Of a stretch of 64,000 nucleotides of DNA, positions 1 to 10,779 are shown one piece after another. Numbering within the stretch: position 1 is the first letter of the stretch; each line of letters opens with the position of its first letter. The translations under genes and the position numbers were made by a program. Origin of the DNA: Ochotona curzoniae (lineage: Eukaryota; Chordata; Mammalia; Lagomorpha; Ochotonidae); contig NW_024466218.1 of assembly GCF_017591425.1 (NCBI RefSeq), positions 13,220,001 through 13,284,000 on the forward strand, given 5' to 3'. The notes beneath the pieces were generated by a model that was given only the letters and a program-made list of their open reading frames with translations, was not told where the DNA came from and made no database searches.

Positions 1-784
1 AAAATGAACAAGATAAAGAGATTATTTTCAGGAGTAGCCCAAGAAAAGTTGAATCTCTATTGTTGTGTTTAAAAACAAAGCTTGGATTTTAAGCCACTGA
101 AAATAGAAACAGGAAAGTGCATGGTATTTTATATATCAAGATTGTAGAAGGCTGGGAAAAAGTAAAGACACTACTTTTAGTTTGCTGTCTTTCAGCCTGC
201 AGAGCTGTCTGGGAGTGGAAACACCAGACAACGTTGTCAAGTGCCCCGAACGACTGGGTTCTGTATAGCTTAGGCTGTCCAGGGCCTCTGGTTCCTCCAC
301 ATAACACATGCACCTTCTTCCATGGATGGTTAGATGTGTCCTTGGTGATGAGAATCTCAGATCCATCTATATTTCTAGCAATTTATGAGAATTCAATTAA
401 ATACAGACTTATAGGCTGCTACTGGTCTTTCTTGTGTCACTAAGGTAAGCACCCAGAAGGCAGAGTGAGTTTATTCCTAAGGAGGAAGTCTTCTCAAAGA
501 TAGCAATAAAGGTTCACAAATGTTTCTCCAACTGGTGAGCGAAGATAGCCAGCTTTCCATGTTGGCAGTTTCCCTGCTCATGGATTCAACAACTGCTGGT
601 GGAAAATGTAGCTAGGCCTACGCAGGTTGTACCTTTACTGAACATACATAAACTCTATTTATTTTTGTAATTTTTCTATAAACAATACATTCTAGCAATC
701 TTTTTTTAGCATTTATGATTTTAGTACTGCACTTTTATCATTTATGATATTAGTACTACAACTAATATAAAGATGAATTAAAGT
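1..784. other. Unassigned non-coding stretch
   Basis: No recognisable gene or repeat. AT-rich at 640-780, with the phrase 'tttatgatattagtact' nearly repeated (about 711-760), a short local duplication. Open frames here are under 110 codons and resemble no family I know. Confidence 0.5.
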
Positions 785-1102
785 ACATGAGAGGGAGTAA
801 CCATTTAGCTCCTGGTTGGGATAATTGCTTTCCACCCCAGAGTGGCAGTCTGATTCCTGATTCCAGCATAAGATTCCCTCTTCTTGCCAGTGACGAACTT
901 GGAAGGCAGGGGGTGGTGGGGGGAATGGATCAAATGATTAAGTCTTTCCATCCATGTGGACACATAGATTCAATTCCTGTCACTTGATTTCAGTACTGAC
1001 TTCATTCAGACTGATTGCTGGAACTTTTTGAAGTGAACCAGCATGTTAGATATTTCTCTTCCCCTTCTGCCTCTCTGGTAAATAAATGAATAAATTTAAA
1101 AT
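785..1102 (+). mobile_element. Old C-SINE, full length
   Basis: The order of diagnostic blocks is that of a lagomorph C-repeat: a decayed tRNA-like head, 'ctgattcctgattccagc', a middle with 'aggcaggggg', then 'gtgaaccagcatg', a CT-rich stretch and an 'aaataaatgaataaa' tail. Heavy divergence points to an early subfamily. No convincing target-site duplication. Confidence 0.75.
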
Positions 1103-1236
1103 ATGTGTGAAGATGTGCACAGTTTACTCAAGTACTGTACCATTTTGTATAAGAACTTGAACATTCAAGGATTTCAGTATCTATGGGATATCTTGGAGCC
1201 AATCTCCTACATATAACAAGGGACAACTACACTTTA
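1103..1236 (-). mobile_element. Tigger/MER2-like DNA transposon end
   Basis: Read on the minus strand this resembles the terminal part of MER2/Tigger elements: an end near 'agttgtccctt', then a line like 'ggattggttccagga' and 'aagtccc..atataaaatgg' in decayed form. It directly abuts the SINE tail at 1102, so the SINE probably landed in or beside an older copy. Only one end is visible. Confidence 0.65.
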
Positions 1237-3077
1237 ATCTTTTAACAGTGTGAAAACTCTTAGACACCTAGGGACCTCAGCTAGTGTAGCTTGCTGTCCA
1301 GAGAGAATCTAATCCACTCTTTCTGGGTATCATTAAGCTATATTTCACCTCCCCTCAGATGGTTATCACTGCTGGACTTCTGCACATACCTTTCTACCTG
1401 GTTCTTCCTTCCTACTTTTTGTACCTCAACTTCTTGGAATTAGCTTACTTTACAAGCCAATATTTTGACATTGCTGGCATCCTCAAGGGGATCTGCTTGT
1501 ATTCTGCAGGCGTTCTTTGTGACATCTGTGATCCAGAAAGTGTGGAAAAATGCTGAGTTGTGTTGTCAAACCTAAAGCAAAGGCTGTTCTTTTCTGCTGA
1601 TCACAAGTGTCCCCATCGCTATGTATATGCCAGTATTATTTCACTCTTACGCAATCAATCAATCCTCCTAGCAGGTTCTAGCCAGCTGCTGGGACATGCG
1701 TGAACCCTGAAGAGCATCACTTCAGAAATGCGCAAGCACAATTACCCCTGGAATCACCAGCACATCCACACTCAGTTAAGACTTTGGAATCTGAATCCAC
1801 TTTTTCCTGGGTCGCTTGTATCTTCCCAGTAAATACAATACCAGCTTGGTAGAACCAATGGAGACCTTTGCCTTCTTCAGTCATTAATGTCAAAAAATCC
1901 ACGGTCCATGAACTGTGATGATTATTTTTTGATGGACAAGCAAAGAGCACACCTTGAGTGTTTGAGGCTGTTACAATCTTGGGCGGGGGTAGGGAGCGGA
2001 ATGGATCCAAAAGATTTTTAATGCATGTGATTTAAAATATATCAACTTGATGAAGTAACAAAGAATGTCTCCCATCCTGAAAGACAAGACAAAATAAAAC
2101 TTAAAATTCAGGCAATAAAGAAAATGAAAGCAAAACATGGGGAAGAATTCCTGGAGTAAATAGTAAGAGCATGTTCCTACAGCCCTGGAGTAGAAGTACT
2201 TGAAAATGTGAACAATGACTGACACCACTTCAGGTGCAGATGGCACCTCGAGGCCCCCTCAATCGCTCCTAAATCACACGCCCCTCTCCTTCAGGTTCTG
2301 GGCACAAACCCCAATGCTTGCTTTCATCATTTACTCTCACTTTTATAGTTGCTCTACCTGAACAAAACCAACAGTCTCCCACAGCCCCAACACGCACACA
2401 CACCTCAAGGCTTCATTTTTCATTTTCTTGCCTGCTGATCCCAGCACTAGTGAGGAGTAACTTTAACTACTTTATTGCCAGTGCCTAGAGGTATTTCTTT
2501 TTCTTTTGTGAATTCCACTGCTTGGGTCAGTTCGACCATCTGCTTACAGCCTGACTGCTGAAGACTGCTGGGGGATATTATATTAGTGCACAAAAATTTT
2601 AAGATTGCAGAGAATGGACATTTAAGAGGGTGGGAGTGGACTCTAAGTAAGTTAGGCACAAGTTTGTTTAAAGCATTTTCTGTCTTAAGAATCCAAGTTA
2701 GTCTTTCTGGGAATAAATATAGAAGAATCTGGAAGGCAGGAGGCAGGACCTGAGAGTGGGAGGGAAGAGTTAAGAGTCAACAATCATCCACTCTGAGTCA
2801 TAAAATCAGAAAGGCATTGAACATTTAGAAGGAGAACTGGCCCCATAAAGAAAACAATGCCTCTTAGTAAGCATATTATCTGCAACAAAGCAAAACAAAT
2901 TTTCAAGCGTCTTATTGAAACTGCTAGGGAGGGAAATTATGAAAACTTTCTACTGAGCAAGGGCTAAAGAAAGGAAATTAATAGTACAGCACCCCTTATT
3001 ACTAATATGAGATGTGTAAAATGCCATTGACATGACCTTCATTTATGGCCATGTCGCTTTATACTTCATTTGGGGCA
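1237..3077. other. Unassigned non-coding stretch
   Basis: Mixed-composition sequence with no repeat I can name. Contains a short aatc run near 1651 and a G-rich patch near 1980. Open frames on both strands are shorter than 100 codons, without splice context or protein similarity that I recognise. Confidence 0.5.
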
Positions 3078-3240
3078 ACATAGCATGATGGAGAAGCTCA
3101 GAGCATTGTGGCTGGATGGCTGAGGTTTGCAATCAGACAGCCTGGGTTTAATTTTTAGCCTTGCCACTCACTTGCTGCAAGGGCCTTGGGGGTGTTTCTT
3201 AATCTCTTTTATACCTCACTTTTCCTAGTTGAGAACAAGC
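3078..3240 (+). mobile_element. MIR element
   Basis: Matches the MIR order: a tRNA-like head, 'cagacagcctgggttta', 'ttgccactcacttgctg', then 'ttcttaatctctttatacctcactttt'. It lies tail-to-tail with another MIR starting at 3256. Confidence 0.85.
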
Positions 3241-3255
3241 ACTTGTATCTTTACT

Positions 3256-3436
3256 TCTCTGAGCATTTATTGCGGATCATGTATGCTCTAAGGCCTTTAT
3301 AAGTTTTAACCCATTTAAGCCTTGCAGTAGTCCCATGAGGTAAGCACTGTTTCACAGCTGAGGAAATTGAGGCAAAGAGGCGAAACAATTCTCTCAAGGT
3401 CTCTGAACTACAGAGTGCGATGTCCAGTTACAAAAC
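3256..3436 (-). mobile_element. MIR element, inverted relative to its neighbour
   Basis: Reverse-strand MIR: 'gagcatttattg', 'taacccatttaagcctt', 'cccatgaggtaagcactg', 'gctgaggaaattgaggc' follow one another as in the MIR antisense. With the copy at 3078-3240 it makes an inverted pair. Confidence 0.85.
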
Positions 3437-4748
3437 GCAGGTGAATTGGCCTCACTGCTCCTTGGCACTGTGGGCTGCGAGAGGGGGAGTTGATAATGAA
3501 AGAGAAGATGGGATCCACATGCACAGCCAACATGAGTTTATTCCGCAGAAGTAAATCTGTGGCTGTGGCTGTTGGGATGCATACACAGCAGACCCGTTCA
3601 GCATAGAGAGAAGAATGCCAGGATGAGCTGATTTCATATAGCACGGACCAGGTAAGACCCATGGGACATTGGGGCTGAGCCAGTATTCTTTTCAAACTCA
3701 GTGGGGCTCTCCTGGCTCTCCGAGAAACAAATAGTTGGAAAGGGATGCAGAGGGTGGGACAGGGAACAATACGGGGCAGGGGTGTGAGCTGGTTTTTTGA
3801 AATGTAGGAGCAGATGTGTGTTGGAGGACAGGGGAAGCAGGTGAAGATTGCAGTGGCTTTGAGGCTGGGGAGTTAACATGGCTAGGAAGCTAAAATGTCA
3901 GTTGTTTAAGCCTCTGTTCCACCAGAGACAGTAACAGAGCTCATTTCTTGAGCATTGCAATCAGCCATGAATTACTTTACATCTTCTTTTGACCAATTCA
4001 GGAGGACCAATGGGGAAGAAGGGAGACTGCTTGTCATGGTCTGGGTCACAATTCCGAGGGCAAATTGTTCTCTGGTTCTCTTGAGGGGTGAGAGAAAGCA
4101 GGTGTGGACCAAGGCATAATATAATTCCTTATGTAATAAATCACATACATGGTTTTATTTGAAAGAGCAAATGAAAATCGGAGGCCAAGCGATTAATTGA
4201 ATAGTGTGAGAACCTCCGTGTGGTAGAAAACATGAATTTAGGAATATACAAAACGTAGAATTCATCATGTAGAGGATGGAGAACATCCAGGATGTGGGAA
4301 ACTCTAGACAGGTATGAAGATGAATGGAAGGAAAGCGAATTATTTCTCTCCTATTGACCTCTCATTACTAAATACATATTTAAAACAAGAGAAACGTGTG
4401 TGCTCTTCTCAGCTATCTTTAACATAGTCCGCTAAGATTTGACACTTAATTAGTACATTTGGGTAAGACTGTTGCTGCTTCTGTAAATGGTCTCAGCCTA
4501 AACAATTAATTCAGTTGAGTTCCTTACAAACTGGAGTGACCCGCAATCTTTACACACCAAATGATAGAGCTGGAAGGATCCTAGGAGGACTTCTAACAAG
4601 GCAGACACAAATAAGAAGTGCAACTGACGCATTTTATCCACACATTGCCTTGTTAGTTCTGCACTCTCTATTCTTACAAGTTTTTAAGATAGTTTCCAGA
4701 GAGAGAGAGAGAGAGAGAGATTTTTTTCCATAAAAATTCTACACTTTT
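3437..4748. other. Unassigned non-coding stretch
   Basis: No named repeat and no supported exon. The small minus-strand frames near 3400-3880 are not similar to any protein I know. The right end (4732-4748) is the left target-site duplication of the SINE that follows. Confidence 0.5.
4699..4720 (+). repeat. (GA)n microsatellite
   Basis: Eleven uninterrupted GA units followed by a T run, about 30 bases before a SINE insertion. Confidence 0.95.
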
Positions 4749-5074
4749 GGGCCTGGTGCGATAGCATAGTGGTGAAAGTCCTTGCCTTGAACGTGCCAGG
4801 ATCTCATGTGGGTGCTGGTTCTAATCCCGGCAGCCCCGCTTCCCATCCAGCTCCCTGCTTGTGGCCTGGGAAATCAATTGAGGACGGCCCAAAGCTTTGG
4901 GTCTGTGTACCCGCATGGGAGACCTGGAAGAGCTCCTGGTTCTTGGCTTCCGGTTGGCTCAGCTCCAGCCATTACAGCTGCTTGGGGAGTGAACCATGGG
5001 ATGGAAGATCTTCCTCTCTGTCTCTCCTCCTTTCTGTATATCTGGCTTCCCAATAAAAATAAATAAGTCTTTTT
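4749..5074 (+). mobile_element. C-SINE, complete, with target-site duplication
   Basis: Complete tRNA-derived SINE. The internal RNA polymerase III B-box is visible as GGTTCTAATCC at 4817-4827. It is flanked by a 17-base direct repeat, aaaaattctacactttt (4732-4748) and aaaaattctatactttt (5075-5091), with one mismatch, so both ends are well placed. It belongs to the less decayed C-SINE class in this window and probably inserted after the lagomorph radiation began (inference). Confidence 0.95.
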
Positions 5075-5091
5075 AAAAATTCTATACTTTT

Positions 5092-6859
5092 ATGCACTGG
5101 TAAAGCAACAGAATTGTGCACAGGCTCACTTATATTCTTAGTTGGCAGCAGAGGGCTGGGGCTAAAGGACCGCCATGCTTCTAGACATTTCCCAGTTTCC
5201 AGAAACTTTTTCAAACCCCTCACTCTGTTGTTTAATGTTTTTCTGTGATGTGCCTAACACATACGTGTTAGAGCCTGTGTTGTTCACCGCTAATTTCACA
5301 TTCGGACATTGAGGCATGGACATGTGCGGTGTGGGCTCATGATTCCCTCTTTTTCATTCTTCCACAGTTGCTCTATTATCCATTTTCTCTTGGAGTAACA
5401 TTCCAGCAACAATGCCTTTGTGCTGGGATGTGATATGGGGTAAGCTAGGGAATATAAATGAATCATCATCTAGAAGGAAATCTTTGATTATACAATACAT
5501 TAGTCAGATCCCCACTTAGATTACCATGATCAGTTCTGGTCACTGCCTTATAAAATAAAATAGTGAAACACTTGACAATGCAAAGAGAAAGAGATGAGTT
5601 TGAACTTCCGCTGTTAATGACTTCCTGTCGTATTACTGGTTTCTGTAGCCTGTTACAGGAACTAAAATGCACTGATAGAAATGAGAAGGGAACTCAGAGA
5701 CGAGCCATGCTACTTCTTTTAAGATCCTGAAAGTCAGCAAAAATCTAATTTTTCCAAAAGGAGGTACTGTTTTCCTAATCAGGGTGAAATGATTTATTAT
5801 TCAATAAGGCTGTAAAGTTGACATGTATTTACTCAACAGACCAGATACAATTATGTTGCTTCAAAATTAAGCTGAAGATAGAGAAAACAAAGTGATAAAG
5901 GAAACGGCCTACTTTTCTAATTGGACAATGTGTCCAGTATATAATTTCATATAATGACATAGTGTAGGGAGTAAATACTTACCAAAGATACTAATTCTCC
6001 TTACAAAGGAGTAAATTACAGTATTGCAAGGATTCTTGATACTGCTCAAGATTCACTGCTTTCTAGCCCACTGGCTCTTGCTTGGGGTGGTGAAGTTATA
6101 ATAGCCTTCAGCTCTGGAATTTCAGGTCCTCTAGAATAAAATGTAGAGGTTTAAACACACACCACAGCTGCAGTATGAATATTCAAAATAACATGGGAAT
6201 TCAAGCTCTTTGCAGAAGAGAGTTACAGACAGTATCTGTCCCTCATAGAGAGGAATGTTATCATCACCTGTGTGTTCCGTTCCTCTCCCTTACCCACCCT
6301 GGATGTGGAAAGGTAATTTCTTGTTCTGGTTCAAAGACTTCACTTTCAGTCCAGAGATGTAGAGACTGGTAAGAGCATCACTTGCTCAGCGAAAAGGAAA
6401 AAGATTTGAAGATAAAACAAATGCAAGTGCATGTATGTGTGTGTCACACACACACACACACAGAGCAAGAACGTTTCCTAAACCAATCAGAACTGAGTCC
6501 ATAGGTCAAACGACTCACTTCAAGAATGGGGCAAGACAGCAGTCTGCACACAGTTGCTCACCCTGAGGGAAAGTCACCAAATAGTATGTTATCTCTCTAA
6601 TAGACCATCTCTTCTTATTTGGGGAGAAAAGAACAAGAACTGTAGCTCTTAGAAAGGCCACAGTAGTTGGAAACAAAACAGAAGAGAAAGCTCTGGCAGC
6701 CATAAGATGGATACAAATATGTGTAACATGAAAATGGAACATAGATACACAAAATCAACCAAATACACAGAAAAATCTAACAGAAATTTGAATTGCGATA
6801 AATTTTAAACTTGGAAATAAACGCAACGTTTTTTAAATCGAGTATAACAATTTGTCATC
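5092..6859. other. Unassigned non-coding stretch
   Basis: Mostly single-copy looking sequence. A partial CTCF-like core (gcagcagagggctg, 5144-5157) is present but has two mismatches to the consensus. No gene structure seen. Confidence 0.5.
6433..6462 (+). repeat. (TG)n(CA)n microsatellite
   Basis: A TG run immediately followed by a CA run. The inverted order makes a small perfect dyad able to form a hairpin. Confidence 0.9.
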
Positions 6860-7160
6860 ATATTTAACCTGTAAGGAATATTAAAGAAAATTCTACAGGC
6901 AGGGGAAATAACAGTAAGTATGGAATTCAATCTACTTAAAGAGATGAGATATAGCAGAAATAGAACAAATGAATGTAAAGTAAAATCAAAATGAGAAGTT
7001 TAAAGACAAAACATAACTTTTGCTTTGTATGTTCATAACATATATAAAAGTAAAATCTGTGGCAACAATAATTGAGAATGGAGGTAGATTAAGAGATATA
7101 AAGAAACATAATTTTGATGTCCTGAAACTGTTAAGTATAGCCACATATTAACAATTGAAA
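6860..7160 (+). mobile_element. Old L1 (L1M-type) 3' UTR
   Basis: Series of decayed L1M 3' UTR phrases in order: 'aaggaatattaaagaaaattct', 'ataacagtaagtatgg', 'atgtaaagtaaaatc', 'aacatatataaaagtaaaatctgtggcaac'. No ORF2 is left upstream. A SINE inserted at 7166 interrupts it and the tail may resume after 7470. Confidence 0.7.
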
Positions 7161-7165
7161 ATAAG

Positions 7166-7289
7166 CTCAAAATACTTTTTAAGACTCATTTATTTTTATT
7201 GTAATATCAGATATACAGAGAGGAAGAGAGACAGAGAGGAAGATCTTCTGTCTGTTGATTCACTCCTCAATAGGTCACAATGGCCAGAG
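7166..7289 (-). mobile_element. C-SINE 3' portion, truncated
   Basis: Begins with a reverse-strand SINE tail ('atttatttttattg', 'cagatatacagagaggaag', 'aggaagatcttctgtc', 'gattcactcctcaat') but stops at about 7289, where the sequence continues as a SINE in the opposite orientation. Confidence 0.85.
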
Positions 7290-7470
7290 CCCGGATTAAA
7301 TCCTGGCTTTTATTACTAACTCTAGTTTCCTGTTAACACAGGTCCTGAGAGACACCAGTGGTAGCTCGGGTAGTTGGATTCCTGCCAGAAACCTGGGTGA
7401 GGTCTGGCTCCCCTCTTGATAGTGAGCTGCCTGATCCTTGTCACTTTTCTAAATAAATAAATAAATAAAA
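7290..7470 (+). mobile_element. C-SINE, plus-strand remnant joined to an inverted one
   Basis: Plus-strand C-SINE blocks ('aaatcctggc', 'ctagtttcctgtta', 'gtagttggattcctgcc', 'acctgggtgaggt') ending in 'aaataaataaataaataaaa'. It starts where the minus-strand fragment 7166-7289 ends, so the two form a chimera of opposite halves, by nested insertion and deletion or by recombination between copies. Confidence 0.75.
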
Positions 7471-7679
7471 TGTAAAAGGCAAATACCAATTGGACAAAGT
7501 AGAAAAATGAAACTATATGATTCTACAAGAAAGTTACTAAATGTGTTTATAAAGTAAGCAAAAGAACTACAAAAATATTTAATTCAAATTTTAGGGAAAG
7601 AGGTATTACACGTGGATAAAGGGCCAATTCCCCAAGATTGGAAGAGGAGAAGCCTGTCCACAAACTAGTACCCATTTGG

Positions 7680-7800
7680 TGTGCCACTTTTGGAGGCACA
7701 CCTGGAAGGGAAATGCAGCAGCATAATGAATGGATGCCCACATGGGATCTTGGTAGATGCAAGGTGAGGATTTAGCCAAGAGGCTATCATGCTGGACCGT
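7680..7800 (-). mobile_element. C-SINE 5' portion, truncated
   Basis: Only the tRNA-like half survives, read on the minus strand: 'gatgcccacatgggatc', 'gtagatgcaaggtgaggattta' and 'tatcatgctggacc'. The 3' half before about 7620 is too decayed to align by eye. Confidence 0.75.
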
Positions 7801-8049
7801 GATCAACTGGAATTTAATAAGAAATTCCTGCAAAAGATACCAGCGGAAAAGTGAAATGACAAATCCTAGTTTGGGATAATTATTAGCATTTATAATATAT
7901 GACTTGCATACTGAATATATGAAAAAATATTAAAATATAAGTAATAATTTATGCAACATCTTTAATATATTTGAACAGGCAGGCATTTTTCCCTACAATT
8001 TGGCAGTAATCAGGAATAGTAAATAAACTCAGTTTTATTGATAATTAAA

Positions 8050-8785
8050 AGTATAATAAGATACTTTATGAATAAAAACTAGAATGGCCGTAAGACTGCT
8101 GTTAGGATATGAATGAGTTGGAATCCCCAAGTGCTCCTCACGGTAATGGAAAGCTATGTGATCACTAATAATCAATACGGTTGTTAGATCATCTAGTCAT
8201 TCTGCTCCTACATATTTATCAAAGGAACACGGATGCACATGGGACTATGGATACACTTGCATAGACACACAAAATCTCTGTAATAATTCTAAACTGAAAA
8301 AGAAGCATGCACAGTTGAATGTGAGAAAGCAATACCATTTACCTAGAACGGAATCACCCATTGATATGTGCAACAACTATGACGACTCAGGAGGATTCTA
8401 CGAAGTAGAAGAAACCAAACCAACATAAAAATACAGTGAGTCATCAACAAATTCATGGAAAACACTCATCATCCTTTTAACTCCAACTTCAATGTATATA
8501 TTTGAAGAACTTTAGTACCATATCATTCTACTCATATCAAATACATGAAATTCAGATCTATGATGGCAAACACTGGAGCAACTTTGGCCTTGAACGGAGA
8601 CTGAGGCAGGAGTGTGAGAGACAGCTTGCAAAAGGATGACAGGTAAATTTTGATGGGGATTGCCATGTTCTTTATGTGCATGTGGGCCAGTGGCTGTACA
8701 TCTGTGTATGTATTTCAAATCTAAATGAATGCTGCATTTTAATATAGGTTTATTCTACATCAATTGTATCTTGGTGAAGTGTTTT
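8050..8785 (+). mobile_element. Old L1 (L1M-type): ORF2 end and 3' UTR
   Basis: Follows the end of L1 ORF2 ('agtcattctgctcctacatattta', split by small changes, then 'ataataattctaaactg') and an L1M 3' UTR ('ggggattgccatgttctt', 'gtggctgtacatctgtg', 'ttgtatcttggtgaag'). Heavily mutated and without an open reverse transcriptase frame. Confidence 0.75.
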
Positions 8786-9189
8786 AAAAATTAAGGCATC
8801 CTGCCCCCACTCTCCCCACTGGAAGGGTGAGAGAAAAAGCACAGATGAAAAAAAGTTTTTCTCATAAGTCCATAGATATTTTTAATTACAGCAAGGGACT
8901 TAGAGGGGATAGTTATGAGGTTGATAAAGATAGTCTGTGTGGGTTGATTTGAGGTTTATTATTTTTAGCTTGTTTTCTTTTCAGTTGGGCACTAGTGGGA
9001 GATAGCCTTTAAGCTACTTTTCTTGGAAAACATAAACTTTGGCACCATTCTTGTTTGTTAAATTCTCCAGTAGTGGATGACTCTGTCGAACACAAAGACT
9101 TATTTGAAACTACTTAAAGACTATGTTAACTTAGAGTTTTCTCAGGTGCACAGACAAAAATGTGGGGCAGCAGTTCTTACCAGTAGCAC
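8786..9189. other. Unassigned non-coding stretch
   Basis: AT-rich sequence with no recognisable repeat or gene. Confidence 0.45.
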
Positions 9190-9440
9190 TGATCACCAAT
9201 AATAATATTAATGATGATGATATTAACTGCGATAATAATGACAATAATAATAGTTATTTATTGGAGGCACAGAAAATATTTCTAAGCATTTTAATTATGT
9301 AATCCTTTTATTTTGTTTTTGTATTTGTTTATTTTTTTTCCTCAAAACAGGCTTCTGAGGAAACAATGTAATCAGGAGGTTAACATCTTAGCCAAGGGCA
9401 CACACAGAACTTTTTGTCTCCTTGCTCTCTGGTACCTGGT
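9190..9440 (-). mobile_element. MIR element expanded by low-complexity sequence
   Basis: Antisense MIR order is visible: 'aataataatagttatttattgg', 'tttctaagcattttaatt', then 'cttctgaggaaac', 'aggaggttaacatct'. An (AAT)/(GAT)-like run at 9202-9255 and a T-rich insertion around 9310-9340 lengthen it. Confidence 0.65.
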
Positions 9441-10090
9441 AATTGTGGTGTTTTAGTATATAGTAAGTGTATGTCACCTGGGATATTGGTAGGAGAGTAA
9501 TAGCACAACCAATATGTGTTATTGAGAATTGAAGAGGAATATTTTATATACCAGTATGGTTCAGGGTCAAAAAAAATAAGTTTTGTGAAACTAGTAAGTA
9601 TGGGAAATTATAACACATCATAATTCTGAAGGAGTAATGGAGGAAAAAATAAGTCTTAAAAAATGTAGAGAAACTGGAGCTGTGAGAGATGGAACAGCAA
9701 CTACAAGAGAGCAACACACAGCAACATACAGGAGCTGTAGCTAGAGCCAAGGTTAGGCAGGTGGAGAAGGTGGGAGAGAGTGCTGACATGAATATCTGGA
9801 TCTTTATTTTTCTCTTATCGTGAGATCTGCTTCTAGGTTTTCATTTTCAAAATCAACTGGAAACCAAAATACAAAGTGATACAGGTGATTAAGCATTTAC
9901 ATGTCATTACCATGCATAAGAAGACAAAGAAAATTGGAGCTGACCGTGTCTTTTTCATTTGGAGAAGTGTACCTCTTCTTACTTGGAATATCAATGCTAA
10001 GATCTCTGCTTTGTCACCTTTGTGTCATCAATCTTATTCTCATATGTGAAATCTGAATTATAATATATGCCTCTTAAAATGTTACATAAA
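9441..10090. other. Unassigned non-coding stretch
   Basis: No repeat family recognised. The end (10073-10090) matches sequence after the next SINE and is its left target-site duplication. Confidence 0.45.
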
Positions 10091-10448
10091 AAATCTGACA
10101 CCATATCAAGCTAAGCCTCCATCTGAGGTGCCAGCATCCTATACAGGTGCTGATTTCAATCCTGGCTGCTTCACTGCAATCCTAGTTCCATGTCAATGGA
10201 CTAGGAAAGTAGTGGTTGATGGTCCAAGTGTTTGGTTCCTTACATGCATGTAGGAGACCCAGAGGAGGCTACTGACTCTCAACTTTGGAACAGGTCAATA
10301 CTTGCCATTGCAGCCATTTGGGAGGCAAATCAGTAGATGGAAGATCTCTCTTCTCTCTTTTTTATCCTTCTCTCTCTCCCTCCCTCTATCTCTGTCTCTC
10401 CTTCTTTCTCTATACCTCTCCCTTTTAAATAAAATAAATAAAACTTTT
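10091..10448 (+). mobile_element. C-SINE, full length
   Basis: Plus-strand C-SINE: 'gctaagcctccatctg', 'gtgccagcatcc', 'atgtaggagacccagagg', 'gcagccatttgggagg', 'gtagatggaagatctc'. A CT-rich run (10340-10425) precedes an 'aaataaaataaataaa' tail. Flanks cttaaaatgttacataaa (10073-10090) and cttaaaagttacgttaaa (10449-10466) are a diverged target-site duplication. Confidence 0.9.
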
Positions 10449-10466
10449 CTTAAAAGTTACGTTAAA

Positions 10467-10779
10467 TTACATTAATTACATCAAAGTTTTGATTAACCTA
10501 AGATACAGCTTCTACAGGAACCAACTCTGAATGTAATCAGAAAGCCAAGGCTGTACTTGGTAACCTCTAGACAATGCCTCAGCATCTTGATTTTTAAAAA
10601 CTTTTTGGTGTGACACAAAGCTATTCACAAGATTCAAGTCTTTAGCAAGTCTTTAGTGCTCCTATTGCTGGAGATTTGCAAGCTTACTCTGATTTTTGGA
10701 CACAGAGAGTTAGGGGATGTCCTGATAAATTATCTACTCCCTAGAAATAGTTCCCCATGCTCAAACTGTGCAGTAGCAA
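10467..10779. other. Unassigned stretch beside the ERV-L remnant
   Basis: No clear family match. As it lies on the 3' side of the minus-strand ERV-L remnant it may hold more of that provirus or its LTR, but I could not identify LTR ends. Confidence 0.35.

Noticed and set aside
5144..5157. CTCF-like site gcagcagagggctg
   Set aside because: Two mismatches to the core, including a key flank position; weaker than the site at 55733.
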